Below are positions 49,301 through 62,539 of a DNA stretch of 64,000 nucleotides, in pieces. The stretch comes from Setophaga petechia (Eukaryota; Chordata; Aves; Passeriformes; Parulidae): assembly GCA_024362935.1 (NCBI GenBank), contig JANCRA010000008.1, positions 30,932,557-30,996,556 of the forward strand, read 5' to 3'. Under the pieces are notes generated by a model, which ran no database searches, was not told the origin of the DNA, and saw only the letters and a list, made by a program, of their open reading frames with translations. Position 1 is the first letter of the stretch; each line of letters opens with the position of its first letter. Position numbers and translations under genes: made by a program.

Positions 49301-52300
49301 GTGATCTCTTATTTTTCTCCTTGTAATTTGCCAGCTAATTCTTAACTGTTCATAACTTGGTTGCAATCCTTTCGGCAAAAATTGAATTAATGAAGATGTG
49401 TCTCTCAGATATGTGTTTCAAGCAATTAAAACTTGCCTCAGATCTTCATTTCAAACTTCTAAAAGAAAGTATTTTTAAAATGACAGAATTACAATAAAAA
49501 CACTTAAGAAAATTATTTTCATTTTGGTAACAGTGAAGAATGCTTTTAACTGAATTATTTTTCTTTGTACAGCAGTCTACATGAGCCTTGGAAAATGGTT
49601 GAACTAAGGATATTTCCTGTCAATTAGAAGATGGGTTTGAGTTGAATTAAATCACCACTTAGAATTCCACCCTTAAATTCTACAAAGATGGCACTTGCTT
49701 AAGGTTCTGAAGATGGGAATATGATCTGCTAAAAAATCAGACAAGTGAGCAGAAACAAACTATGACTTCTGCCCCAGGGGTAACGGAGATGGAGATGAAT
49801 CCTGACAAGCACACACATGACAAGACCTAGGCAGAGCAGGAACGCGTGACTCACAAATTGTAGTGGCACGTTCTCTCCAAGGGCCTCAGTGTGCAGTAAT
49901 GCCTGAAAGATCTCAACCAGGATCACATGATGCATACAGTGGTTGGCTGACTGTTGAGCCATATAATAAAAACCCAACAAATTAAGTATAAAACAGCCTC
50001 TGGTGAGTTATAGCCCTAATTAGAAATAGAATTAACAGGTATTAGATTCGCAGAATTGCCTGCCAGTGAAGCATGGAGGGGATACCATTAAAGAGACAGA
50101 CTTTTGGTGTGTGTTTATGTTCTTCTGAAGTTGATCCTCTTTTTACTTATTTCTGCCATTATGAGAAAGCTAGCAGGATTCTTTCACTGTAAAGACGAGG
50201 ACAGAGCTGCAGAGAACTTCATCAATCTTTATGGATGAAAGATGGAGAACAGGAGAGTTTTCTACCAGTCACTTTCTCTTCTCCTGGAAATGTTCTTGCT
50301 AAAGCTGTTTGCATCCCCTTGCCTTGTACCATCTTCCACCCCCCAGATGGTGAGTAAAGTTAGTGCCACCACTGACCTCAGTGTCACCACCATTCCCCTT
50401 GGACATGGGTATGCAGATTTTCCTGCTGTTGGAGTTTGCTGTGAAATGATCTCATGTTCAGTCACAGCCCAGATCTTTGGAGCTGGGTATTTCAGCCTCC
50501 CAAGGTGTTTTCATCTGCTTTTACTTCTTTTACAGCTGCTTCTCTTTGTCCACTCTGGTCCTTCTTTTCTCTGCCATCTCTTGTTATTCCTTTTCTTTCT
50601 GATCCTTCTGGACCATTTTTTTCTTTTTCCTTTTTCAACTTGCATCTTCTTTAGTTTATCTCACTTTATCCATTCTGCACAAAATGCAGGTCTGCAGTGT
50701 TTGCCCCTCATCTTGCCAGATCAGAGCACTGTCCCTTCATGCCATCTGAATAAGGGTAATCCTGGACACACAGACATTGCATGCAAATCTTCATGCAAGC
50801 GTGGATATGGCAAATACTCAGAGCAGAACAAACAGCAGTGGCAGTCGGGGCAATCAGAGGTTGTCTCATTTTTTAGTTCATCAGTGACCTCCTTCTAGCC
50901 TATAATCCTGAGATTCTGAGTCTGTGAGAGACCCAAGGACTGTATCCCTTAAATCCACCAGAATGGATTCTGTGGCAAGCCATCTCTCCTGCAGTCTGCT
51001 GGACCTATAAGCATAGTGTTGGTCTGTGCCCCTGTCAGATCTGCTGGGTAAAATAAAAACCCCCAGTTTCCATACTTAAATATTGGAGGGGTCTCATTTC
51101 CCACAGTCTCACTGCAATGCTGCTGTGCCCAATTAGCACAGATCACCTGCCAGATGTAGTGGCCTTGCTGCACTTACAATGTAGAGCTTTTCTGTGCAGA
51201 TGTAGTGGTTATATAGTCATGATTATGATGAAATTAAAGTCATGCCTTTGACTTTTAAATCCTGCTGTTCTTGCTTGTATCCCTCCCCAGAACTGCAAAC
51301 TTGTAGAGAAAGAGGGACCATATTTGATTGAAAAGGTTCTGTGAAGATGCCTTCAGCCAGAGCAGTCATCTCAAGGAAACAGATTGGCCATACCATGATG
51401 TCCAGAAAAGTGGTACTTTTTACAGTGTCCTTATAGAAAATCACTGAATACCCAGGAAGAATTGTTGTCCCCCAGGTTCTCAGGTAAGTGCAATTCATAG
51501 AAAGTGATTTAAAAACTGTTATTTTTAGGATGCAACTATGCATCTCAGTATGGGTAGTTCAATTTTGCCAACATGAAGTGCTCCCATTCAGGGTCTGAAA
51601 GCATTATTTACTTTCTCCTAGGTGTGCTCTGTGCAGATGGCTTTTGTCTATTCCTTCCTATTAGGTGTGACTATAATTCATGAGGGATGGAGAGGGTTCC
51701 AGCTGAAAAGATGGATAGATTTTAGCAATTCTGCTGTTCTTTTAAAGCCATGACCCTAAAAAGCACACATGGTATGAGTTGGCCGACAGTATTCTGGCAG
51801 ACTCTGTAGACAGTTATTGAAGTCAAATTTTGGCAAGAATTTAGCTAGCTGGGTTGTGACCACACTTTTTATATAGATACTGTGCTTTATTTTGACATGG
51901 AGGGAGTGACGTGGCACACACACAGACAGCTTAGATTGTAACCATGTTAATGCTAAGAATATAGACATCAAAGGGTGGCAAATGTGTTAATGCAGTTCAA
52001 TGAGTTTCTATTGTCATTGTAAATCAGCTTGATATTGATTAGCTTTGAGTATATCTGGATGTGGATCAGCCATCCTGAAGTATGAAGTGGATGCTGCATA
52101 CCTCTAAAATACCTGTCTTCTTTCCTAGTGCAATCTCACTTTCTTTTTTAAATCTGTGCAATGATGACTGCATTTATGTGGTTGCTGTCCTATTCAATGA
52201 CTATGCCTCAACCAGGAAAGGCATTAGAGAATTCTTGTTCTGTATATGCTCTATATATGAGGGTTTGATATGCTCTTCTGTGAGGGCTTGAAGAAATAAG

Positions 52301-55300
52301 CTTTAGTTAGAAATTAAAGCTACATTTGTATTTTATAGAATTAAAATTGTAGATTGGGTCATAAATGTGAAAGCTATTTTGCTGCCATTAGATATGATAA
52401 TTTCTGTTTATATATTTTCTTCCACACACAGAGACACACATACACAGTGTTTGTCACAATTCAGTACAGCTGGTAATTTTCAGTTCACCAGAAACTCAGA
52501 ATAGCAGAGAAATTGTTCAGTCAGGCTTGATGTAGAGAACAAGTGTTTGCACACACTCTTCGCTCTCTTTCTGGGAGGAAACTATCAAGAGAAGTTTGAA
52601 AAAGGAATGCTGAAGAGAAGAGAGTCAACACATTTGCCTGTTCTTTTTAATATACTTACTGCTGATACATAGGTGCAGGTTTAGCTGAGAAGTGAAGCAG
52701 GAGTTTGGATGTAATATGGCTTTAATTGGAAAAGTGGACAGGAGTGAAAAAGGAAGCATTTTGCTACAGAGAATCTTCTGCTGAGTGTCATATCAACAGA
52801 AAATACTTGAGAGGGCATTATTGAGAAATAGCTCTATTTATCTTTTTCATCTTTCCTTCCCTAGTAGACTGGAAATCTTAAGCTCTCTGAGGAGGCAGGA
52901 TTGACACGTGACCAGAAAAGAGCTTGTTAGCTCAGGACATTCAAAAAAACTCCAAACTGCAGATAAACAACAAACTGAGGGTAAAGTATCTCTCTTCTAC
53001 CTTTCCACCCACCAGACAATGTTCTTGAGAACAAAGTCTTTTGATTCCATGATTTCTGTCATACACCAAGCACCAGATGAAAGTCTCTTTTGGGGCTGTG
53101 TATTCAGCGTGAGAAAAGCCAACTTCTCTCAAGAGTCACAGTAGATTCAGCTGTACTAAGAAAAGTTGGAGTTATGTAGACACTCAAATCCAAATGCTCC
53201 CTCTTTCTTTCTCCCTAGGCCAAAATATTTCCTCAGATATACATATTCATCTCCATTGAAGATAATGAGAGCAAGTCTCAAGGCAACTGCACAGAAACCA
53301 ACTGTTATTTTCTGCAGTGAAATATGATTTTCTACAGAGTAAAATATGTCTCTAAAAAATGTAAATTCCATATATAAACTCTTAACCTATCAATATTTCT
53401 GAAGAATCTCTCTCTCTTTGCTGTGTCAGCTGAGCAAGGAGACCGACCACTTTATTCATTGGTCCTTTTATGACATTGGGGGAAAAATCATCCATTTTTG
53501 CTACAACATTAACATTAAGATTTAAAACTGAAATGCATCTTGTCTTCATGAAACAAATCTGAAATTTCATTTTCAGTTACATATATTTTATCTACATCCA
53601 AGAGCACCAGACAGTTTACTGAAATCCATCCTTCTCTGACATTGGCAATATCACAGAGAAAAGATCTAAATGTAACACGAAAGATGAAAGTATTTAACAC
53701 ATTATAAATATAGATAAGTATATTTTTAATACAGATACATTGAAGAGGCATGGCAACGAGTTAAGTTCCTTTGAAAATGCCAAACCAATTGTTTATCTGA
53801 TGCATGAAGCTGTAGGCAAGTATCCTAGTGATTCGCTTGCAATGTACGAGCTTTTGTTCATGTTACACAGTGAAGACAAAATCTGCTAACTTCTCAAGTT
53901 TGTTTACAATATGATCTAATTAATTCACATATGATATTGAATAACCGTTTCTGCTGAATTTAGTTGCTAACCATTCTTGACACCAAATATTTTTCCTTGT
54001 GGTTTTAGTATTCATGGTCAGGAATAGGAGAGGAAGGTGTGAAATCTTGATGGGATTAGATAGAGGAGGTCCAGCTACACCCATGCAATTCCCTCAAGCT
54101 CACCCTATATTCTTTGATGGGTTTGTTGCTCTGCATCTTTCTGGTGCCTGCAGTTACCAGGGTGCATAACCTTATACTTGCCGTTCTTACTCTTCACCAT
54201 AATAGACAGTGGAAAGTCAAATCCACAATATTATCTCTCCTAACCCCTCAGAGACTGGCAGGCTGTCTACAGAGCGTTTTAGGCTGGAATTTACTTAATG
54301 CTTTGGAAAATTAAAGAAAGTACCATAAAACTGCACAGTATTTTAACTACAAGAATGACTTCATGGTTACTTTGCTTTCACTGCAACTTGTGTGCATTCT
54401 CAGATCTTGCAAAACCTTTCTAGGGATTCCACCAGAAGGTAGTTGGCATTGCATCTCTGTGGTATACACACTGGCCAATTCAAGCAGAAGACAATTTTGG
54501 CTGAGTGAACTATGAAGCAGCAATGTTTATTCCATTAAGTACTCTCATTCCTGGTGGTTGCTTCAAACTAAGCCTGTACTGAAGGTTGCACGGTTGTTTC
54601 AATTATCCAAAAATCTTACCTGTTCTATTGAGAATCACAAACATTCAACAGCAACTTATAAATGAATATTGTTTGTGACATGCTGACCTGTTTGTTGGCT
54701 GCAGGTTGCTGTCTGATGGGTAGTTCCTGTATATACACAGGAGCCACTCATGGCGCATTCCCTCTGGCTGTTGAGGAATTATTTCTAATATGTTCTTTTA
54801 TGTGACTGTTTAAAAATATTTTAAAGGTTATTAAAGATTTTAATGCAGGAAAATACTAAATAATTAAAAAGACTGGGGAAATAAGAAACTTTTCAATTTG
54901 TGAACAAGTGCCTTTGTTCACCTAAGAAATTAAGTGTGAAATGTGTGAGTGCCACTTAGCAGCCATCAGAAGAATAGATGGACAAAAGTGATCCTGTGAA
55001 GGACCCTCTGGAATACAGAAAATACAGTTTGTTTCTCCCAACACCTGCACAGGCTGCATCACTGCTGCTATTTTCATCCAAATCCTGTCAATGGGTAATC
55101 AAAATCATCAGGGAGAAGTCACCACAGTGAAACATTGGATGTCTTGAGTAGTTACAGTGTATTCTTCTGGACAAAAATGTGAGTGTGGTGTAAATCCATT
55201 TTGCAGACACAGATTAGAAGATAATAATAGAAGCAAGGACTGACTGATCAGTTATTATAGCAGTTATAACAATATGGATGTCTGGGCTGTGTCTGCTCAG

Positions 55301-56319
55301 ATGATCCGTGCAGAAACAGAGCAGCTTCATATCATAGTAAAAATAGAAGGTGAGACTGCCCTGAAGAAATTCCCACTAAAATTCTATCTAGTCCTGTCTT
55401 TAGGAAGGGGTTCAGAAGAGAGTAACAAGTCTGAAAAACCTACATAAGTGTGGTGGATGCAATATGCTATTAAGAATGAGCTTAAAAGAAGAGTCATGCC
55501 AGAAAAGAGCTGTTGAACACTAATGAAAATGGCAGAAATGAGACTTCTATTTCTGGAAAGTAAATGTAGAAAATCAAACTAGAAATTATGTGCCTAGCTC
55601 TTGGCATGGTTAGTTGACCCCTGAAAACTACTTACCTAGACAAGAACCTTGATTCTGTCACATGAAATCATTAAGCCAATACTGGATATATTACAAAAGT
55701 TGTATTCCACCTCAGTCAGGAGTTCTGAGTTTGCAAGTGTTTTCAGGTGTTGGACCAAAGAGGTCAGGAATCAAGTAATCCCAAAAACTCTGCTAAAAAG
55801 AAGAAAGTGCTTCAAAAAACTTACTTGGAAAGCACTCAAGTGGAAATATTAGTCATGGACTGGAGCAAACAGATTTATACAATGCTATATATAAAAGCAG
55901 AATAATTTTATGCATTGAACAGTAAGGAAGTTTTCAATGCTGAAATTTTGAGCATTTCACCACACTAAAAAATAATAACTGGCAGCTTGCCTGTAACAGA
56001 GGAATCTCATCTAGGCTTTTGTGCGGAAGCAAAGGGTCTCATAGCACTTGCAGCTGAGTTGCAATGCATCTCCGGCATAAGCATCATTTGATAACCATTA
56101 TGCTTTCTAATCACTTTCTAATTAAGCTGTGTTATTACAAATATGATGTGCAGCTGTACTTTATTTGTCATATTCTTCCTTGGACTTATTGGCTCCAACC
56201 TGTAGTCTAATTTTCATACTGTGGAGCTGCCTGAAAAAGTTCATTTTGTCAGTTGTGGCTGCTAAGTTGAAAACTTTATTCCTGCTGCAGTATGTTACCT
56301 ATGCCCATCTGCTTTGATA
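49301..56319. other. Long non-coding stretch
   Basis: Seven kilobases without a recognised gene or repeat. Contains a 218-codon frame at 50242-50898 whose middle is a run of Leu/Phe from pyrimidine-rich DNA, and a CACGTGAC E-box near 52906. A weak old-CR1-like phrase occurs near 55410-55440. Confidence 0.6.
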
Positions 56320-56757
56320 TTTCCCTCCTTTCTTTCCCTTCCTTTTCTCCCTTGTTTTCCTTTCCTTTCCATTCCTCCTTCCCTTCCCATTTTCCTCCGT
56401 TACTCCTTTCTTTCTCTTCCCTTCCTTCCTTCCTTCCTTCCTTCCTTCCTTCCTTCCTTCCTTCCTTCCTTCCTTCCTTCCTTCCTTCCTTCCTTCCTTC
56501 CTTCCTTCCTTCCTTCCTTCCTTCCTTCCTTCCTTCCTTCCTTCCTTCCTTCCTTCCTTCCTTCCTTCCTTCCTTCCTTCCTTCCTTCCTTCCTTCCTTC
56601 CTTCCTTCCTTCCTTCCTTCCTTCCTTCCTTCCTTCCTTCCTTCCTTCCTTCCTTCCTTCCTTCCTTCCTTCCTTCCTTCCTTCCTTCCTTCCTTCCTTC
56701 CTTCCTTCCTTCCTTCCTTCCTTCCTTCCTTCCTTCCTTCCTTCCTTCCTTCCTTCC
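56320..56757. repeat. CCTT array: degenerate leader plus 337 bp of pure (CTTC)n
   Basis: From 56320 to 56420 the plus strand is an imperfect pyrimidine tract. From 56421 to 56757 it is an unbroken CTTC repeat, about 84 units without a single interruption. On the minus strand it is GAAG purine repeat. Frames of 155-199 codons crossing it on both strands are repeat artefacts. Confidence 0.98.
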
Positions 56758-57583
56758 CACGTCCCCAGTCTCTCCTGCTGAATGAAAACAAATGTGGCCC
56801 AGACACAAATGTAATTATGGCATGGCTATCTCTGTAGCTGATGGCACCCCAGGCTGACTGGGGTGCCACTTCCACTTCAAATGATCTGGTCAGTTTTTGC
56901 TACACAACCCTAAATTCCCAGCTCTGGATTATCATGAGTAAGGAATTAAAGGTGAAAGGGGCTTTTGACAAAACCAAGTAATAGCAGCTTCTGGACAGAA
57001 TATTGTATTCAACAAGCTCACATATGAATGACAATCACATTTTCAAATGGTTTGTTCATGTTCTCACTTAAAAATACAATGTATTCACATCATTGGTTCT
57101 AATTGCATTTGTAAAACTCATTGATATTTTTCACATTTTACACTGCTTACTTGTTTTATTTAGTGCAAAAAGAAATGTACTAAAGTAGACTGCAGCCTTA
57201 ATAAGGCATAATATTTCACAGTGAGAGGTCTGGATACCATAAAAAATCCTAAATGGATACCATAAATGAGATGGAGGAATCACTACTGTATTCTAAATGC
57301 AGTTAATACCATTCTATTGACTTCACTATCGATGTTACAAGACTGCAGTACAAAAAATTCTACCAAGACTTTGGAGATTTAGTAAAATTATTTATGTTCA
57401 GGTTTCTGAAGAGCATTTCTATGTATGTTTCTGCACCACCCATTACCCAAAAGGAAGGAAAAAAAGAGAAAGCATAGTTAGTTTTATTCACTACTACTCT
57501 TGGTTACTACTCTATTATTTCTGAGTTTATGTAACTAGTGTTACATAATGTGTGCAACAATTATCGTAATATTTCCATTGTAG

Positions 57584-57629
57584 GTTTCTAAAGAAATGAA
57601 GACGTTTAAAATGTCTGTTAACTACCAAG
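57584..57629 (+). other. Candidate 46-bp mini-exon, unassigned
   Basis: Bounded by ATTTCCATTGTAG and a CAAG followed by GTAATG donor. Only one frame is open (VSKEMKTFKMSVNYQ); the other two hit stops at once. The donor is moderate and the length is not a multiple of three. A chance pairing of splice-like words is a serious alternative. Confidence 0.18.
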
Positions 57630-58932
57630 GTAATGTTTCATCATCCCCTTATTTGGTGGTAAAGCAAATACAGAATTGAAAAGATGAATCTCCATATTCT
57701 CATGCTATACAAGCAACATTAATTAATTCAATATGACAAGCTTTGTGAAGTATCTGGGTAAGTCAATCTAGTATCATTTTATTCATGAAGCCCAAAATAT
57801 AGACTGACAAAGCACAAGTATGAAATGCATTTCAATCAGTTTAATCAAATAGAGTCAATGTAAAGAAAAGGGGCATTGTCAAGATGTGTCAGTGAACATT
57901 TGACCTGCCTTGCAGTTAATATTGTTTTTGTGCAAATTTCTCTTGGGGGGATACCACTCTGCTCTGCATTTCAGTTCTAAAAGCTTAAAATTTTATTTTT
58001 GATGTGGTGAGTGGAAAGCTTTAGTAGGAACGATAAAGGAAAACATCACATGCAAATAATTATTCACACACTATCTGAACTTGTGAAATCAAACCCTTTA
58101 AAGAAACTAGACTATTCAGTGTGACTTTGACTTGATTGTGGAAATTCTGCTTTCTCTGAATGGTCTTTTTTGGTTTTTTTGAGAGATACCAAAGATGAGA
58201 CTATAGAGTACCACATTCAAAATGTGCTGGACAGTTTAGCTTATTCTCTCCTCCAAGACTTGCCCAGGAAAAAGATGAGGGTGCAAAGTGAACCTAGACC
58301 AGAGCCAAGTGGCCACAGAGCTTGGCAAGCTGTGCCTTTTGAGGGCAGTGGAAGGGACTTGCCACAGATGGCTTCAGTGACACTTCAAGAGGGATTCCCT
58401 GGTAAGATAATTCAGGATTTCTCCCAGGAGAGAGTACCAAAATCTGCCTTACTTCTCTGCATCCCAAATCTCCCTTTATCACTTTCCGTAATCCCAGTGA
58501 AAAGAAGAGCAGAATGCAGGTCTGTATTTGTTTCTGAAAATCTCTTCACAGATTTATTTTCATAGTGCTTGATCTAAGGCTACACTTTCTGATCTTGATC
58601 AATATGCAGAATAATTTAATGGTCAAATCACGGCACAAAAGGATTCTGGTTTGTCTGTAAATCTACTCCTCTGCCAGGGAATAATGCAGTTGTTTTAAGG
58701 GCTTTTAAATCTGCCTGTTACTTTCCCTGAAAACTATAGATTAGGCAGGATTTAAATTCACTGACCGAAGACACACATGTATGCTCAGCGAAACCAGAAA
58801 AGTAGCTGTTAACTTTTTTCTGAAGAGAAAAGAAAGTTATGGGTGTGACCAAGATTTGGAGAACAACTTCAAAAGCCCATTTCCCACAACAATATGTATT
58901 TGATAGCCTTGTTTAATTTTCTGGATCTTCAG

Positions 58933-59022
58933 CTTCTGCTGCCTTAAAAAATCATCACTGTCTAGCTGTGGTGACTTCAGACACACGAATTGAGTTTGTC
59001 AGAATATGGAGAGATCTGCAAG
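58933..59022 (+). other. Candidate 90-bp exon, symmetric phase 1-1, unassigned
   Basis: A pyrimidine-rich acceptor (TTTCTGGATCTTCAG) and a near-perfect donor (GCAAG followed by GTGAGT) bound 90 bases. One frame is open throughout, reading SAALKNHHCLAVV, then TSDTRIEFVRIWRDLQ, and would be phase 1-1. An internal acceptor at TGACTTCAG (58980) would give a 42-base form, also open. I do not recognise the peptide; no partner exon is identified. Confidence 0.25.
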
Positions 59023-62000
59023 GTGAGTCTCTAATAAATGCCTGAACAAACTTCTCTATCCACCCCTTTGAAGTGTTGAGTGTTAGCCCCCAGGAATGAA
59101 TGCTGACTTACCAGCACTAACTTTTCGACCACTCCTTAGAGACAAGAGGAAACCCACAAATTCTATGAATTTCATCCCCTCTGATGATTGTCATTTGTAC
59201 CCCCTCCCCTGATTCCTGGTCCCTTCCCCTCCCCAAATGTTGATGGAGCCATTCCTAGAGCACACCAGAGCCTATGAAAGTGTGACCAGAGCACAGCCAA
59301 GCTCTGGAACCCCAGTGGACCAAGTCATAATTCCAATATGTGCACACTCTGATCTGAGCAGGGACCATTGTAATGACTCATCTGCAGGGCAGATTCTTGA
59401 AGCAATACTCCAAAGATCAGGACCACACATTTTTCTCAACCTGTTGATGGGTGAACCATGAGATGTTCACAAATCTGGAGAACTCTCCATATAACTCAGT
59501 GTTTCTCCTGGACACTGAATTATATGGATTCTTGGAATCTCAGTACCATATGGAAGTGTTGGAAGTTCTTTTACAGGATTTTTTTTTTTAATGCCTCCTT
59601 CTTCAAACTCTGTTGGAATGACTTTGGAGCTACACGGAAAGAATGATTAACTGCAGTTTAATGAATCACAGGAAAGGTTGAAGCCTGCTTCCAGCTCTGG
59701 AGACACACCTGTATCAGTCTTATTTATTTGAAGTGGTTTACCCTGTAGTTTTATAGCCAATGAACTAGAATAACCAAAATGGTCTGAAGTGTCTTATTTT
59801 GATATTTGCAGCATTTTCACCCCAATATTTTATATAAACCTTTCTCTTTTTCATGAATATATGCTGCTTAGTCCTTGACTAAAACATTTAAGTGTGTGAG
59901 AGTGGAGTATTTTGTTGCTACAGACTTAGACCTTCTGAAGAGCCTAATCAAAACCAGATTTTTTTCCTTTAATTGGAAAAGAAATGAGTGTTTTGCACTA
60001 CACACTAGCTAGTTAGTGCTATCATAAGCAACCCCCTATTAATCACGTACCATTTTTTGCAGCTGTGTACAGTAACTGACCTGCCTAGATACACTATAAC
60101 TGAAGCAATTAAGGATCTTTTGTATTTTTTATGTAATTACCACTTCTGAGCTAGGTTGCTAAATACTTGGGACATTTGGGGTTATAATTTCAAGGTCATT
60201 ATATTTTTGTTCATCTCATTTCCTAGGAAACCTATTTGCAGACTTGCCTAAAGCATCCCAGATACTGTACATTAAAGTATGGCAAATTAATTCAATCCTA
60301 CCTCCTCCTACTCAGTAGGTACATGTCCATTTTTCCAGTGTCTAATACACAGTATATTTTTAAATTGTAAACTATTGCATGTTTTAATGATGCAAACAAT
60401 GGAGAGACCAAATAAGCTAAAAGAGCTAACACATTTATCTCTACATTCTGCCATCTGTTTGAAACTGCTGATGTAATTCCAGTTTTAAATTACATTAGAT
60501 CCTGCCTTCTGGACCCCTTTCCCTATTTACTTTTTTTATTTTTTTGTATTTAAGCCTTTAGAGAAAGCAGTGCCTTCAGGTTGTTGACTACATAATAAGA
60601 AACTGTGTCTTTGACTGTTTTCAATCAAGACTTAAATTTAGGTTTCCTGGACAAAGAGGTATCGTGAAATAATAGCTTTATTTCCAAAAGATGAAATTAT
60701 TCTCTGTGTACAATTTGATGAGATCTGTTTCCAGCAATAATGCTAGCAACCAGCAGATTTGTTTATATTGAAGAAACAGCAAAGATTAAGGTTTGTGTTC
60801 TTGCATATTCTATTGTCTAATGATGGAATTCCACTTTTATCTCTGTGCTTATGCTTCAGAATTAGTTGAATTTCTTTTATGTAACCTCTTCCCCTTATTT
60901 TATTGGCTTAGTTAACAAACTTGTATTTATTTTTCTTAGCACTTCCTTTGCCTTTTCAGTCCACAGTGGCAACTCTCCATTCTCTCTTCTTCTGGCATCT
61001 TGTGACTCAAATCACTTATTTATCTGGCTCTGATACTAATGTTGATCTTTTAAGGATTTGCTTACAGGCATGTTGGTCAGGGTCTGTCTTCAGCATTATC
61101 TATTAAACACAGCCTGATTTTTGCAGTTATTTAAAAGTCTTGAAAATTCAGACTAAAACACAATTTGCATCACATAAATTAAATTATTGTATTCTGGTTT
61201 ACAGTTAATTTTTTAAAAAATTTTTACTTTGTTTACATTCATTATATACCTACAGAATATAGAAGGACTAGAGAAGGACTTTGAAGAGAAGTTGGAGTTG
61301 TATGCTAAGAATTCTTCAGACTCCTCATTTGAATTGATTTTAAAAAGAGATATCACATAATTAAAAATCAAGAAAAAATGCATTTCAAGCTACATTTTAT
61401 TCATCATAACAAAGAAATTTTTCATAAGCATATTTTCAAAAGTCGTGATAACATTTTAAGAAATTGTATAGATTTTAGGATGATTGGAACTACTTACCCA
61501 CTTAAAATTTCCAAACCATACCAGGCAAAAGTCTAAAGAAAATGTTGAAATAGATTAGTTTGATTATGATAATTTTCTAGAAAGTTCAGATTGTTAATGA
61601 AAATTACTTTCATTACAATATTTGCCTAGATTTAATTTAGAAAATTCTTTAAAATTAAATTAAACCCCCAACGCTAAGCCTTTTTTTGGTTTGCTTTGGA
61701 AGGGAAACAGACACTGGCTTCATTTTTAATTCAAACAGATGATTTTATCTTTCACTATCTGACTTAAAATGTAGAAAAATTGTTATTAATAAAATCTAGA
61801 AAATTTAATTAATATGAAATGTTGATCCTCTTACAAAATGGTGTCTAGGAGCTGTAACTGTTGTCTTACACAAATCTTAAATATTTTCATTGAACCAGCT
61901 TCCAGAATGGTAGCAATATTAGTGCATCAGTCACTGATCCACACCAGTTTCTGGTGAGGAACCTTGACCAAAGTTTCAAAATTCATAAAGCACTGCTACC

Positions 62001-62146
62001 TATAAAAATATACACAGTGAGTCACTATGACTTCAGTTATCATCATGCTCAATGAAAACAAAAGTCTGGTGATTGAATTATGACAAACTCAGTATAGGCA
62101 TTCTGCATTTCCTCCCCAGACACTGAAGCCAATGGTTAAACTTAAA

Positions 62147-62209
62147 GTGGTGGCCAGCTGTTGGGAATATGGATCACTCCCTTGATCCTTTGTCTAGGCT
62201 GGCCACCAC
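62147..62209. other. 63-bp hairpin with 12-bp perfect stem
   Basis: GTGGTGGCCAGC at 62147-62158 is exactly complementary to GCTGGCCACCAC at 62198-62209. Inside the loop GGATCA and TGATCC add a second six-pair stem around a six-base apex. The unpaired zones between the stems are about 12 and 9 bases, larger than in a typical microRNA precursor. Confidence 0.85.
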
Positions 62210-62539
62210 CAGTGGTCAAAATCTGAAGCAGGTAGGTTCAGTATAATATTCCCTGTCACTCCAGCATTGCTAACCTAGGTTGGATGGATATAGAAAAAGT
62301 CAGCAAGTTCCTATCAATTTTTGAGTCAAGCATTAAAGTGTTCAATTCTGGATTTTCAGAGATTTCTGGATTTTCATGATATAAAACCACATAAACCATT
62401 TATTCACATTTTCATATAAGACTATGTTCTATGATGATTCAGCTTGCTATCAAAAATAAGTGCATAAAAGTTAAACCACAGATGTCCAGGTATGGTAAAA
62501 CAAATACGTATTTTAAATAGATCTCAAGCTGATATCACA
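62210..62539. other. Non-coding sequence
   Basis: AT-rich flank of the CR1 3' end. A 12-base word (GGATTTTCAGAG, then TGGATTTTCATG) is nearly repeated near 62351-62380. Nothing else recognised. Confidence 0.6.

Larger units (their letters stand above)
56758..62146. other. Non-coding sequence with two candidate exons
   Basis: Apart from the candidate exons at 57584-57629 and 58933-59022, no gene, RNA or repeat family is recognisable. The sequence is AT-rich, with long A/T stretches near 61140-61830. Confidence 0.6.

Noticed and set aside
50242..50898. 218-codon frame with a strongly hydrophobic middle that might pass for a membrane protein
   Set aside because: The Leu/Phe-rich middle comes from pyrimidine-rich DNA. 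There are no recognisable domains, no splice or promoter context, and the flanking parts look random.
55637..55719. Minus-strand segment ending CTAG followed by GTAAGT
   Set aside because: The only frame open across it meets a stop codon exactly at the donor, so it cannot be an internal coding exon.
56276..56875. Open frames of 155-199 codons across the second CCTT array
   Set aside because: Same cause: a stop-free tetranucleotide repeat. Flanking residues outside the array show no protein character.
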